From NCBI RefSeq assembly GCF_030268225.1, contig NZ_BSQG01000001.1, positions 359,199 through 423,198 of the forward strand: a stretch of DNA of 64,000 nucleotides. Direction: 5' to 3'. Position numbers and translations under genes: made by a program. The notes below the pieces were generated by a model, which ran no database searches, was not told where the DNA came from, and saw only the letters and a program-made list of their open reading frames with translations. Source of the stretch: Nocardiopsis ansamitocini. Its GTDB lineage: Bacteria > Actinomycetota > Actinomycetes > Streptosporangiales > Streptosporangiaceae. Positions 27,277 to 36,697 of the stretch are shown here, in pieces; the stretch's first letter is position 1, and every line of letters starts with the position of its first letter.

Positions 27277-27303
27277 GACCATCCCCGCGTGCGCGGGGAG
27301 CAC
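27277..27303 (-). CRISPR. Solitary type I-E-like CRISPR repeat
   Basis: On the minus strand the 27 bases read as the first 27 positions of the common actinobacterial type I-E repeat: GTGCTCCCCGCGCACG followed by CGGGGATGGTC, with its CCCCGCG/CGCGGGG hairpin. The last two bases, normally CC, are TT. No second repeat follows within 100 nt on either side and no cas gene is in the window. It is therefore a lone unit: a relic of an array, or an array reduced to its first repeat. A hairpin of other origin cannot be excluded, but the flanking bases also match the repeat. Confidence 0.55.
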
Positions 27304-27655
27304 CCTTGATGACCAGGGACTCTACCAGCGGGTAACCCTCGTTTCATTCACTTGTCGAGAAAAGAACATCCGGCACGAAAAGCGACCTGTTTCGCACAAG
27401 GCAGGCAAACGCCACTCCCACGAAGCCCGCCCCCGGGGCCGGCCCTGCCGGGAATGCCCCCTGCCCACGGGCGCTCCCGGCCCGGTGGCCGGGCACCCGG
27501 GAGGCCGAACGGGTCCTTCATCAAAATTGATGATGCCCGAGCGGGCTCCTCGGCCCCGCCCCGTACCAGTCGCGCCCCCGCATCGCGCCTGTCACCCGGT
27601 CCGACCCCGATACGACCGGCGCCGTGCGTCCGCACCGACGCACCGGCCGCGCGGG
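27304..27655. other. Gene-free interval (includes an AT-rich inverted repeat)
   Basis: No supported gene between the CRISPR-like repeat and the MocA-like stop. At 27518-27533 TCATCAA and TTGATGA form an inverted repeat with a 2-nt spacer, an AT-rich patch in GC-rich DNA; it could be a regulator site. The stretch at 27340-27400 is also AT-rich and could be a former CRISPR leader, which is inference only. Confidence 0.4.
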
Positions 27656-28264
27656 TCAACTGCCCGAGCCGTCGAGGGCCGCCCGCAGCCTCGCCAGGTC
27701 CTCCGGGGTGTCGATGTCGTCGGGGGCGGCGACGTCGGCGCACTCCACCCGGGTGACCAATTCGGGGTTGGCGCGCAGGAAGGGACGAGCCCCGGTATCG
27801 CCGCGGGCCAGTGCGCACACGCCCTGCCAGTGCGCGCGCGCCAGCAGGACGGGATTGCGCGGGGCGCCCGAGTAGGCGGCGACCGCGACCTCCGCCCCTC
27901 GGTCGTGGGCCTCCAGCAGCCTGCGGACGGCCGCGGACGTGATGAGAGGCTGGTCGGCCAGCGCCACCACGACGGCGGGCACGCTGTCCGGCAGCGATGC
28001 CAGACCCGCGCACAGCGAGGACCCCATGCCGGTGGCCCATTCGGGGTTGTGCACCTCCAGGGCTCCCACCACCGGCACCCGCGCCGCCCCCGTCACCACG
28101 TGCACGGGGGCGCAGCCGGCGTCGCCCAGCAGGCGCACCCCCCTGTCGACGAGACGCTCCCCCGCCAACTCGACCAGGGCCTTGGGCGTGCCCAACCGGC
28201 TGCCCGTGCCCGCCGCCAGCAGCAGGCCGGCCACCCCGGAAGGATGCGTCGGACGTGTCGCCAC
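27656..28264 (-). CDS. MocA/MobA-like nucleotidyltransferase (molybdenum cofactor)
   Basis: 202-aa NTP-transferase. The N-terminal loop GLLLAAGTGSRLGTPKALVE binds the nucleotide, and the metal-binding Asp is in VVVALADQPLI; the substrate motif PRNPVLLAR matches MocA-type CTP:molybdopterin cytidylyltransferases more than MobA. Such enzymes attach CMP to molybdopterin for hydroxylases of the xanthine dehydrogenase family. It follows xdhC by 6 nt, which supports that role. Confidence 0.82.
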   Translation of the reverse strand: MATRPTHPSGVAGLLLAAGTGSRLGTPKALVELAGERLVDRGVRLLGDAGCAPVHVVTGAARVPVVGALEVHNPEWATGMGSSLCAGLASLPDSVPAVVVALADQPLITSAAVRRLLEAHDRGAEVAVAAYSGAPRNPVLLARAHWQGVCALARGDTGARPFLRANPELVTRVECADVAAPDDIDTPEDLARLRAALDGSGS

Positions 28265-28270
28265 GGGGGC

Positions 28271-29392
28271 TCAGACCGTGCTGGGGATCAGCGGCGTGTG
28301 ATGGATCGGCCCGGAACCGCTGGTGAGCGGACGGCCACTCCCTCCCCAGCGGGTCTGGATGAGCTCCGCGGCGATGGACACGGCCGTCTCCTCCGGGGTG
28401 CGCGCCCCCAGGTCGAGCCCGATCGGTGAGCGCAGTCGGGCGAGCTGGTCGGCGGGGACGCCGACCTCGCGCAGCCGGGCCAGCCGGTCGGTGTGGGTGC
28501 GGCGGCTGCCCATCGCGCCGATGTAGCCGGCCCCCGTCGCCAGTGCGGCCTTGAGGACCGGGACGTCGAACTTGGGGTCGTGGGTGAGCACGCAGATGGC
28601 GGTGCGCTCGTCGATCTCCTCGGCGATATCGCCGAGGTAGACGTGCGGCCACTTGACCACCACCTCATCCGCGCGCGGGAAACGCTTGGCGGTGGCGAAG
28701 ACGGGCCGGGCATCGCAGACGGTGACGCGGTAGCCCAGGTAGGCGCCGATGTCGGCGACCGCGGCGGCGAAGTCGATCGCGCCGAAGACGAGCATGCGGG
28801 CGGCCGGGGCGAAGGACTGCACGAACACCTCCAGTTCGTCGCCGCGCCGTTGGCCGTCGGCACCGTAGCGCAGGATCGCGGTGCGCCCCTGGGCGAGCAG
28901 GCCGCGGGCGTCGTCGTCGACCGCGTCGGCCAGCCGTCCCGTGGACAGGTCCCCTTCCCCCCGGTCGGGCCAGATGACACGACGCGCGCCCAGGTCGGGA
29001 CCGGAGGCGACGGTGGCCACCGCCACCGGGCGGTGGCCGTCGACGGCGTCGATGACGTGGCCCAGGCTCGGGTAGCGGCTCGGGTCGATCGGCTCGACCA
29101 GGATGTGCAGTGTTCCGCCACAGGTGAGTCCCACGGAGAACGCTTCGTCGTCGCTGACGCCATAGCGCCGGCGCACCGGCTTCCCAGTGGCGATCACCTC
29201 CCGGGCGAGTTCGTAGACCGCCCCTTCGACACAGCCGCCCGACACACTGCCCACGACCTCGCCGGAGGCGCTGACCGCCATGGCGGCCCCCACCTCTCTG
29301 GGGGCACTGTGGTAAGCGTCGACCACGGTGGCCAGTGCAAACGTCTCCCCTGTCGCGAAGAGCTCGGCGACGGCACTGCGGATGTCACGCAT
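28271..29392 (-). CDS. XdhC/CoxF family molybdo-hydroxylase maturation protein
   Basis: 373-aa protein that in relatives binds molybdopterin and inserts the sulfurated cofactor into xanthine or CO dehydrogenases. Seen: XdhC/CoxI domain with SVSGGCVEGAVYE and GLTCGGTLHILVEP, a linker, and a C-terminal Rossmann domain with LVFGAIDFAAAVADIGAYLGY, CVLTHDPKFDVP and YIGAMGSRRTH. The ATG at 29392 overlaps the upstream gene by 8 nt and has GGAGGA five nt before it. Third gene of the MoxR-VWA-XdhC-MocA operon. Confidence 0.92.
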   Translation of the reverse strand: MRDIRSAVAELFATGETFALATVVDAYHSAPREVGAAMAVSASGEVVGSVSGGCVEGAVYELAREVIATGKPVRRRYGVSDDEAFSVGLTCGGTLHILVEPIDPSRYPSLGHVIDAVDGHRPVAVATVASGPDLGARRVIWPDRGEGDLSTGRLADAVDDDARGLLAQGRTAILRYGADGQRRGDELEVFVQSFAPAARMLVFGAIDFAAAVADIGAYLGYRVTVCDARPVFATAKRFPRADEVVVKWPHVYLGDIAEEIDERTAICVLTHDPKFDVPVLKAALATGAGYIGAMGSRRTHTDRLARLREVGVPADQLARLRSPIGLDLGARTPEETAVSIAAELIQTRWGGSGRPLTSGSGPIHHTPLIPSTV

Positions 29393-30530
29393 ACGCTCCT
29401 CCTATCCCGGTCCTGGCGCCTGTAACAGCGGTGGCCAACTCTTCCAACGCGCCCAGGCTGTGCCCCGACACGAAATCGTCGACGTGGGGCAGTGCGGCCG
29501 CCATTCCGGCGGCCAACGGGGCGTAGCCCGGCTGGGCCTTGTGCGGGTTCGCCCAGATCACACGGTGGGCGAGCCTGGCCAGTCGGGCCATCTGGTCGCC
29601 CAGCAGCGCGGCGTCGCCGCGCTCCCACCCGTCCGAGGCGACGACGACCAGCGCCCCCCGCGCCATCCCTCGTTGTCCGTGCAGGTCGAGGAACTCCTTG
29701 AGTTCCGCGCCCAGCCGGGTCCCCCCGCTCCAGTCGGGGATGGCGGCGCCCGCCGCGGCCATCGCCGCGTCGGCGTGGCGGTTGCGCAGCGCGGACGTGA
29801 GCCGGGTCAGCCGGGTCCCCACACTGAAGGTCTCGGTGTTGCGAATGTCGCCCCTGGTCACCGCATGCGCCAGGCGCAGCAGCGCGTCGGCGTAGGGCGC
29901 CATGGAGCCGCTGACGTCGATCAGGAGGACCACGCGGCGCGGCCTGGTCGTGCGGGAACGGTGCAACAGGCGCACCGGCTCGCCTCCGCTGCGCAGGGTC
30001 GCCCGGATGGTGCGGGCGTAGTCGAGCCGGCCGCGCGCAGCGGGCGTCATCCGGTGGGTCCTGCGCTGTTCGCGACGGGTCGCCAGCAGCGCGAGCAGGC
30101 GGGCGACCTCGGCGCGCTCGGCCGGGTCGAGGGTCGCGAGGTCCTTGGCGCGCAGCACGTCGACGTCGCTGGCCGCCGATGCCTGCTCTGCTTCCTCCCG
30201 GGCGGGCGGAGGGCCCTTGGGCGCCTCGGGGCGCCACATGGGGGCGCGCACCGCCTCCATCGGCCCCGGAGGGACCGGGTGTCGTCGGGGAGCGCCGGCG
30301 AAGTAGTACGCGAAGCAGGCGTCGTAGGCGGGCAGGTCGGCTGCCCCCGCGCACAGGGTGAGACGCCCGGCCCAGTAGGCGTCGGTTGCATCGGTGACGT
30401 CGAGAGTGCCGAGCGCCCGCAGGAACGCCTGCGCGCGGGCGGTGTCGGCGGGCAGGCCGGCCGCGCGCAGCGCCCGGACGAACCCCAGCATCACGGCGGT
30501 GACGTCGGGATCGGTGGCCGGCGAACGCAC
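29385..30530 (-). CDS. VWA domain protein, CoxE-like
   Basis: 381-aa soluble protein with a C-terminal von Willebrand A domain. The MIDAS motif DVSGSMAPY is intact (about residue 203), and SGGTRLG plus VVASDGWERGD supply the other metal residues. In CO dehydrogenase operons CoxE works with the AAA+ protein CoxD to sulfurate or fold the Mo-Cu site. The start is a GTG three nt after the MoxR stop. The 8-nt overlap with xdhC shows tight coupling. Confidence 0.88.
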   Translation of the reverse strand: MRSPATDPDVTAVMLGFVRALRAAGLPADTARAQAFLRALGTLDVTDATDAYWAGRLTLCAGAADLPAYDACFAYYFAGAPRRHPVPPGPMEAVRAPMWRPEAPKGPPPAREEAEQASAASDVDVLRAKDLATLDPAERAEVARLLALLATRREQRRTHRMTPAARGRLDYARTIRATLRSGGEPVRLLHRSRTTRPRRVVLLIDVSGSMAPYADALLRLAHAVTRGDIRNTETFSVGTRLTRLTSALRNRHADAAMAAAGAAIPDWSGGTRLGAELKEFLDLHGQRGMARGALVVVASDGWERGDAALLGDQMARLARLAHRVIWANPHKAQPGYAPLAAGMAAALPHVDDFVSGHSLGALEELATAVTGARTGIGGAYA

Positions 30531-30533
30531 CGG

Positions 30534-31481
30534 TCAGCCCGTCTTCCCGGCAGTTTGTCCGCTGAACAGCGCGGACAGCCGCCCGCTGACCGTCTCCTGG
30601 TCCTCGCGGTGCTTGACCAGCGCACCGAGGGCGCGGGCCGCGGAGTCGGGGGCGAGTTCGTGGGCCCCCAGGGCCAGCAGGGCCGCGGTGAAGTCGATAC
30701 TCTCGGCAACCCCCGGCGGTTTGAGCAGGTCGAGCCCTTCGACCGGGTCGCGCATCGCCTGGGCCGCACGCGCGACCTGCTCGCTCAACCGCTCCCCCGC
30801 TCCCGGAAGGCGGCGGGCGATGATGGCGGCCTCGCGTTCAAAACCGGGGTGGGGCGTCCAGTGGTAGAGGCAACGGCGCTTGAGGGCGTCGTGGACCTCC
30901 CTGGTCCGGTTGGAGGTGAGGACGACCACGGGCGGCACGGCCGCGCGGATCGTGCCGAGCTCCGGGATGGAGATCTGGAACTCGGACAGGAACTCCAGCA
31001 GGAACGCCTCGAACTCGTCGTCGGCGCGGTCGATCTCGTCCACGAGGAGGACGACGGGGGCTGCGCCGCCGCTCTCCAGTGCGCGAAGCAGTGGCCGCGC
31101 CAGGAGGAAGCGGCGGTCGTAGAGGCCGGATTCCAGGCGCTGCACCTCGGCGACCCCGGCGGCCTGGGCCGCGCGCAGGTGGAGCAGTTGGCGGGGGTAG
31201 TCCCAGTCGTAGAGGGCCTGGGCCGCGTCGATGCCCTCGTAGCACTGCAACCGGATGAGCGGGCCGCCCAGCGCACGGGCGAGCGCCTTCGCGAGCTCGG
31301 TCTTGCCGACCCCGGCGTCGCCTTCGAGGAAGAGGGGGCGGCCCATCTTCAGGGCCAGGAAGCAGGCGGTGGCCGCCCCGTCGTCGGCGAGGTAGTCCTG
31401 GGCGTCCAGCAGCTCGGCAAGGTGCTCGGGGGTGTCGACCACGGGTGCGGTGCGGTCGGCAGCGGAGTCGTCACCGTTCAT
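30534..31481 (-). CDS. MoxR-type AAA+ ATPase, CoxD-like
   Basis: 315-aa ATPase. Walker A FLEGDAGVGKTELAKALA, Walker B VVLLVDEIDRAD, then VVVLTSNRTREVHDALKRRCLYHW with the arginine finger. It belongs to the CoxD branch of MoxR ATPases by its VWA/XdhC neighbours. First gene of the operon; the upstream 400 nt have no recognisable activator site. Differs from the other MoxR gene at 5958, which goes with DUF58 and a transglutaminase. Confidence 0.9.
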   Translation of the reverse strand: MNGDDSAADRTAPVVDTPEHLAELLDAQDYLADDGAATACFLALKMGRPLFLEGDAGVGKTELAKALARALGGPLIRLQCYEGIDAAQALYDWDYPRQLLHLRAAQAAGVAEVQRLESGLYDRRFLLARPLLRALESGGAAPVVLLVDEIDRADDEFEAFLLEFLSEFQISIPELGTIRAAVPPVVVLTSNRTREVHDALKRRCLYHWTPHPGFEREAAIIARRLPGAGERLSEQVARAAQAMRDPVEGLDLLKPPGVAESIDFTAALLALGAHELAPDSAARALGALVKHREDQETVSGRLSALFSGQTAGKTG

Positions 31482-31669
31482 CGGGCCCCTTCCTGGCTGT
31501 GTGGCCAGGCTATTGCCCTGAGGACTCCGGGGGAACGATCAGGATCCTCCAAAAACACCGGGTCCGAATCGTACTTTCGTACCTATCCGTACCACCGTGT
31601 GTGTTGGACGGACGGGGCTCCCGCCCGAGGGGCGGGGCTCCGTCCAACGCCGATCGGGACGTGGCCGGG

Positions 31670-31786
31670 TCAGGCGAGGATCAGCGACAACAGCGCCAGA
31701 ACCACGACGACGCACCAGATCAGTGCGGCCACCCGGTCCATCTGCTGCTGTCGAACGTGCTTTCTACGTCGATTCTTGACGTCCAT
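31670..31786 (-). CDS. Putative 38-aa single-pass membrane protein
   Basis: A basic head (MDVKNRRRKHVRQQQ) precedes one hydrophobic helix (ALIWCVVVVLALLSLILA) running to the C-terminus. ATG at 31786, no clear ribosome site. Inside-positive topology is good, and codon bias fits the rest of the window, but there is no homology evidence. It is the only candidate in the 410-nt interval between the MoxR start and the PH protein; 31787-31892 is AT-rich. Confidence 0.35.
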   Translation of the reverse strand: MDVKNRRRKHVRQQQMDRVAALIWCVVVVLALLSLILA

Positions 31787-31892
31787 AACTGTAGGACGCC
31801 CAGACCACCTATTCGGTTCTCCTGTTTTTACCGAAAGTGACGAAAAATCGACGTTCCGGCCACAGAAAGCCACCGTCCGCCGCGGCAGTGGG

Positions 31893-32438
31893 TCAACGGC
31901 GCGGCTCTGCCGCCTCACCGTACTGGTGGAGCAGTTCCTGGAACCGGGCGAGGTCGGCACGGGCGCGGTCGCCGTCGTTGCTCTGGATGGCCATCACCGC
32001 CAGGGTGGAACCGTCGAGCAGGTCGATGCTGGGCCAGGGCTCCCCCACCGGCATCCGCGCATCCACGATCTCGGGCCAGACCAGCACGTGGGTGCGGATG
32101 GAGTTGACCACGGTGACCCGGTTCTCGGTGAGTTCCAGGTGGGGCCGGGCCAGTAGGTGCAGGCCCGCCGCCATGACCGCGCCCAGGGCGACCAGGGCCA
32201 CCCGGTCGGGGACGCCCCACTCACCGGGCATGATGACCGCCAGCACCAGGAGCGTCAAGAAGATCAACGCGGCCAGGCCGTAGGCGACCCACCGGACGTT
32301 GCGCGGACGCATCGTCAACCGCAGCGCCCCGTTTCCCTGCCCGCTCACTGTCTCCCCGTCCTTCACGTCTTTTGATGGCACGCCATCGCCCGCCTTTCCC
32401 GTCCCGCTCGCGTTGCCCGCCGGACCCGGCGGGATCAC
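31893..32438 (-). CDS. PH-domain membrane protein
   Basis: 181-aa protein with two membrane helices (about 50-68 and 78-96) and a C-terminal bacterial PH-like domain (LELTENRVTVVNSIRTHVLVWPEI). Start is GTG at 32438. It follows ribH by 11 nt, a linkage repeated in actinomycetes, but no link to riboflavin is known. Function unknown. Confidence 0.82.
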   Translation of the reverse strand: MIPPGPAGNASGTGKAGDGVPSKDVKDGETVSGQGNGALRLTMRPRNVRWVAYGLAALIFLTLLVLAVIMPGEWGVPDRVALVALGAVMAAGLHLLARPHLELTENRVTVVNSIRTHVLVWPEIVDARMPVGEPWPSIDLLDGSTLAVMAIQSNDGDRARADLARFQELLHQYGEAAEPRR

Positions 32439-32449
32439 GCGTAGAAGCC

Positions 32450-32986
<537 letters not shown>

Positions 32987-34225
32987 TCAGGAGGCGAGAC
33001 CGGGCAGATCGTGGCCCATACGGTCGCGCTTGGTGATGAGGTAACGCAGGTTGTCGGCGGTGACGACTGCGGGCATCTGGATCCGCTCGGTGACCTCGAT
33101 CCCGTTGCTGTGCAGTCCTTCGGCTTTGCCGGGGTTGTTGCTGAGCAGGCGTACCGAGCCGACCCCCAGGTCGGTGAGGATCTGGGCCGCGGTGCCGAAC
33201 TCGCGCGCGTCGGCGGGCAGGCCGAGTTCGAGGTTGGCGTCCACGGTGTCGGAGCCGGCGTCCTGGAGTCGGTACGCCTCCAGTTTGTGCAGGAGGCCGA
33301 TTCCCCTCCCCTCGTGCCCGCGCAGGTAGACCAGCACCCCACGGCCCGCCTCGGCGATGCGTGCCATGGCGGCCTCCAACTGCTCGCCGCAGTCGCAACG
33401 GTAGGAGCCGAACGCGTCACCGGTGAGGCACTCCGAGTGCAGCCGGACCAACACGTCCGCGCCGTCTCCGAGGTCGCCGTGGACGAGTGCCACGTGCTCG
33501 GCCCCGTCGATCTCGGCCCGGTAGCCCACCGCCCGCCATTCGCCGTGACGGTTGGGGATACGGGTCTCCACAACGCGTTCGACGAGCTTCTCGGTACGGC
33601 GGCGGTACTCGACCAGTTGCTCGACCGAGATCAATTTGAGCCCGTGTTCGTCGGCGAAGTCGCGCAACCGCGGCAGGCGGGCCATGGTCCCGTCGTCGTT
33701 GACCACCTCGGCGATCACTCCCGCGGGACGCATGCCGGCGAGCCGGGCGAGGTCGACGGCGGCCTCGGTGTGGCCACGACGCGCCAGGACACCCCCCGGC
33801 CGGTAGCGCAACGGCAGGACGTGTCCGGGGCGGGTGAAGTCGCCCACGGCGCCGGCCGGGTCGGCCAGCAGTCGCAGCGTGTGGGCGCGGTCGGCGGCGG
33901 AGATCCCGGTGTGCACCCCCGAGCGCGCGTCCACGGTGACCGTGTAGGCGGTGCGCATGGAGTCTTCGTTGGTCGCCGTCATGAGCGGCAGGTTGAGGCG
34001 GTCCAGGTCCTCCCCGAGCATCGGCGCGCAGACGACCCCGGAGGTGTGTCGGATCATGAAGGCCAGCAGTTCGGGGGTCGCGGCCTCCGCGGCGAAGATG
34101 AGATCGCCCTCGTTCTCGCGGTCGGCGTCGTCGACGACGACGACCGCGTGTCCGGCGGCGATCTCCTTGATCGCGGCGTCGATGTCGTCCAACTGGATCT
34201 GGCCGGTGTCCTCGACCGTGCTCAC
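32987..34225 (-). CDS. ribBA: Bifunctional DHBP synthase / GTP cyclohydrolase II
   Basis: 412 aa with two enzyme domains. The N-terminal half is 3,4-dihydroxy-2-butanone 4-phosphate synthase ([55 protein letters not shown]). The C-terminal half is GTP cyclohydrolase II, with the zinc ligands [15 protein letters not shown] and EGRGIGL. Both look intact, supplying the two riboflavin precursors. GTG at 34225 has AAGGAGG six nt upstream. Follows ribM by 47 nt. Confidence 0.96.
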   Translation of the reverse strand: MSTVEDTGQIQLDDIDAAIKEIAAGHAVVVVDDADRENEGDLIFAAEAATPELLAFMIRHTSGVVCAPMLGEDLDRLNLPLMTATNEDSMRTAYTVTVDARSGVHTGISAADRAHTLRLLADPAGAVGDFTRPGHVLPLRYRPGGVLARRGHTEAAVDLARLAGMRPAGVIAEVVNDDGTMARLPRLRDFADEHGLKLISVEQLVEYRRRTEKLVERVVETRIPNRHGEWRAVGYRAEIDGAEHVALVHGDLGDGADVLVRLHSECLTGDAFGSYRCDCGEQLEAAMARIAEAGRGVLVYLRGHEGRGIGLLHKLEAYRLQDAGSDTVDANLELGLPADAREFGTAAQILTDLGVGSVRLLSNNPGKAEGLHSNGIEVTERIQMPAVVTADNLRYLITKRDRMGHDLPGLAS

Positions 34226-34272
34226 GGGTCCTCCTTGAAAGCTGCTTGGCGGGGTCTGGCTGGCTGGACGGT

Positions 34273-34935
34273 TCATGCGGTCACCCGACGGGACGAGCGG
34301 TCCGCGGCCTGATCGGTTCGGTACCGGCGGGTCCAGTCGCGGATGCCGATGGCGGCGAGCACGAAGAAGACGCCGTAGACGAGGCCGCTGACCCACAACC
34401 CCGCCATGAGGGTGAGGGGGATCCCCACCAGGTCGACGATGATCCACACCACCCAGAAGTCCACGAGTCCGCGGCTCTGCGCGAACATCGCGACGGCGCT
34501 CCCCACGAAGATGAAGGCGTCCAACCAGGGCGACCAGGAGATTCCCGTGTAGCTGAAAGCCGTTGCCACCGCCACCGTGCCCACCGACAGCAGGCCGGCC
34601 AACAGGAGGCGTTCTCGGGTGGTGGCGGGACGAACCGGCAGTTCGGCGCCACCGCGCATACCGCGCGACCACCGATACCAGCCGTAGACGGCCAGGACCG
34701 CGAACATGACCTGCTTGAGTGCGTTGCCCACCAGCAGGGCGTCGACGGAGACCGCGAACAACAACACGGTTCCGGTCAGCTGCACCGGCCAGGTCCAAAT
34801 GCTGCGGCGGATGGCGAAGGCGACGGTGGCCAGGGCTGCCATGTTGCCGATCAGGTCGGCCCAGCGGACGTGTTCGCCGAACAGGGTGAAACCCGTGTAG
34901 GCCCACTCCAGCCACCAGGCCCCCGTGCCGCTCAC
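34273..34935 (-). CDS. ribM: RibM riboflavin transporter (PnuC family)
   Basis: 220-aa membrane protein with seven to eight helices and the PnuC-family core [24 protein letters not shown]... and [15 protein letters not shown]. PnuC proteins carry nicotinamide riboside, but members inside actinobacterial FMN-riboswitch operons (RibM of Streptomyces and Corynebacterium) carry riboflavin. Position between ribE and ribBA favours RibM. The GTG start overlaps the ribE stop by 4 nt (GTGA). Confidence 0.88.
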   Translation of the reverse strand: MSGTGAWWLEWAYTGFTLFGEHVRWADLIGNMAALATVAFAIRRSIWTWPVQLTGTVLLFAVSVDALLVGNALKQVMFAVLAVYGWYRWSRGMRGGAELPVRPATTRERLLLAGLLSVGTVAVATAFSYTGISWSPWLDAFIFVGSAVAMFAQSRGLVDFWVVWIIVDLVGIPLTLMAGLWVSGLVYGVFFVLAAIGIRDWTRRYRTDQAADRSSRRVTA

Positions 34936-35549
34936 CGGGTGTCTCCGGCCCGGTGGCCGAGCAGACGCTCGACGTATTTGGCGATGACGTCCACTTCGAG
35001 GTTGACCGGCGCGCCGACCGGTTTGGCACCCAGGGTGGTGAGGTCCAGCGTGGTGGGGATGAGGCTGACCGTGAAATGGGCGTCGCCCGCCTCGACGACC
35101 GTGAGGCTCACGCCGTCGACGGTGATCGATCCCTTCTCCACCACGTAGCGCGCAAGCGCGGGGGGTACGGAGACACGCACCGTCTCCCAGTCGGTTCCGG
35201 GGACGCGCTCGGTGATGACGCCGGTGCCGTCCACGTGGCCCTGCACGATGTGGCCGCCCAGGCGGGCCGAGACCTTCGCCGCCCGTTCGAGGTTGACCGG
35301 GGATCCCGGCTCAAGGGCGCCGAGGCTGGATCGGTCGAGGGTCTCCTTCATGACGTCGGCGCTGAAGTGGCCGTCTTCATACCCGGTGACGGTCAGGCAG
35401 ACGCCGTTGACCGCGATGGAGTCGCCGTGGGCGGCGTCGGAGGTGACGGTGGGACCGTGGATCGTCAGTCTGGCGGCCTGTCCTGCGGCCTCGCCGACCG
35501 GCGTGATTGAGACGACCCGGCCGAGCTCTTCAACGATTCCGGTGAACAC
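34932..35549 (-). CDS. ribE: Riboflavin synthase
   Basis: 205-aa enzyme that dismutates two lumazines to riboflavin. It has two lumazine-binding repeats: [14 protein letters not shown] ... [12 protein letters not shown] and [13 protein letters not shown] ... [12 protein letters not shown]. The GTG at 35549 begins the conserved FTGIVEE sequence. First gene downstream of the FMN riboswitch, which should control it and the genes behind it. Confidence 0.96.
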   Translation of the reverse strand: MFTGIVEELGRVVSITPVGEAAGQAARLTIHGPTVTSDAAHGDSIAVNGVCLTVTGYEDGHFSADVMKETLDRSSLGALEPGSPVNLERAAKVSARLGGHIVQGHVDGTGVITERVPGTDWETVRVSVPPALARYVVEKGSITVDGVSLTVVEAGDAHFTVSLIPTTLDLTTLGAKPVGAPVNLEVDVIAKYVERLLGHRAGDTR

Positions 35550-35661
35550 GAGAGCGCCATCCCCTTTTTGCCTGGTTCGGCTCCGGGGGTGTGGGGATGG
35601 CTGAAACCATCGAGGGTGGTGTCGCCGACACCTTGAACAAGGTTCGGTCACACCGGTCCCA

Positions 35662-35790
35662 CGCGCGCTGCCTCCCATCCGGACTTTAACCGTCGGTACC
35701 GGAATCCCACCGGTTCAACCGGCCGATGGCTTCGGCCGGGTCGCGGACTATAACCGCCGGTTCGGACTTTCACCGACCCCGGAGCACGCG
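35662..35790 (-). promoter_or_regulatory. FMN riboswitch (RFN element)
   Basis: Reading on the minus strand, the conserved RFN blocks appear in order: GGGGTCGGTGAAAGTCCG, ACCGGCGGTTATAGTCCGCG, GGTACCGACGGTTAAAGTCC and GGATGGGAGGCAGCGC. This is the FMN-sensing aptamer. It is 112 nt upstream of ribE. Two small hairpins downstream, GGTGTC-gcc-GACACC (35618-35632) and GATGG/CCATC (35596-35611), may form the expression platform; a translational mechanism is likely, since no U-rich terminator follows. Confidence 0.93.
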
Positions 35791-35934
35791 TTTTCGTACG
35801 TCTTGGTCAACAAGTGTGCCACGGGCGGGTATTCCCGCTCCACCCGAGGGCCCGACAATCGAATGTCCGCAATCCAGCGGAAGGGCGGGAACGCATCCCT
35901 GCTCCGGCCGATGGCGGGCGGGGTCCGCGTACCC

Positions 35935-36600
35935 TCAGCCGGCCGCGCGCTCCGCCTGGGCCCGCAGCGCGTCGACGGCCGCGGCCGGATCCTCCTGGCC
36001 GTAGACCGCCGAGCCCGCCACGAAGACATCGGCTCCGGCCTCGGCGCAACGCTCGATCGTCTCCGCGCTCACCCCGCCGTCCACTTGGAGCCAGACAGCG
36101 GCGTCGGTGCTGCGGATCAGCTGACGGGCCCGTCGGATCTTGGGCAGCACCACGTCCAGGAACTTCTGGCCGCCGAACCCCGGATCGACCGACATCACCA
36201 ACAGCATGTCCAGTTCCCCGAACAGGTCGGCGTAGGGCTCGACCGGCGTCGCCGGGTTGAGCGCCAGTCCCGCCCGTGCACCCAGGCGCCGGATCTCGCG
36301 CAGCGTGCGCACCGGGGACTTGGCCGCCTCGGCGTGAATGGTGACGCTGCCCGCGCCCGCCTCGGCGTAGGCCGGAGCCCAGCGGTCGGGGTCCTCGATC
36401 ATCAGATGGCAGTCCAGCGGCAGCGCCGCCGCCTTGTGCAGGGACTCCACGATGGGCAGCCCCAGCGTCAGGTTGGGGACGAAGTGATTGTCCATGACAT
36501 CGACGTGCAGCCAGTCGGCCGAGTCGGCGACTGCCGCGGCCTCTTGGGCGAGGTGCGCGAAGTCGGCAGAGAGGATGCTGGGAGAGATCTGGATCGCCAC
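35935..36600 (-). CDS. rpe: Ribulose-phosphate 3-epimerase
   Basis: 221-aa TIM-barrel enzyme that interconverts ribulose 5-phosphate and xylulose 5-phosphate. It has [31 protein letters not shown] (metal His and catalytic Asp), [24 protein letters not shown] and LQVDGGV. GTG at 36600 gives the normal length. Ribulose 5-phosphate is also the DHBP synthase substrate, so the link to the rib operon is sensible. Ends 145 nt before the FMN aptamer. Confidence 0.94.
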   Translation of the reverse strand: MAIQISPSILSADFAHLAQEAAAVADSADWLHVDVMDNHFVPNLTLGLPIVESLHKAAALPLDCHLMIEDPDRWAPAYAEAGAGSVTIHAEAAKSPVRTLREIRRLGARAGLALNPATPVEPYADLFGELDMLLVMSVDPGFGGQKFLDVVLPKIRRARQLIRSTDAAVWLQVDGGVSAETIERCAEAGADVFVAGSAVYGQEDPAAAVDALRAQAERAAG

Positions 36601-36697
36601 GGGACAGAAGCTTAGCCGTATGCGCCGGTCGCGGCCTCGCCCCTCACCCCTTTCCAGCAGGGCGGGGACGACGGGCGCGACCCGGCCGGGGATTCGG

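Noticed and set aside
27132..27347. A 71-aa minus-strand ORF containing CSPRTRGWS
   Set aside because: This is the typical false translation of a type I-E CRISPR repeat, not a protein.
26894..28429. A 511-codon plus-strand open frame
   Set aside because: It overlaps the secreted-peptide gene, the CRISPR-like repeat and the MocA-like gene in antisense, and shows no domain.
30534..31481. The second MoxR gene as part of a TerY-P or ternary defence complex
   Set aside because: The VWA, XdhC and MocA partners point to molybdo-enzyme maturation; no kinase, phosphatase or TerD genes are linked.
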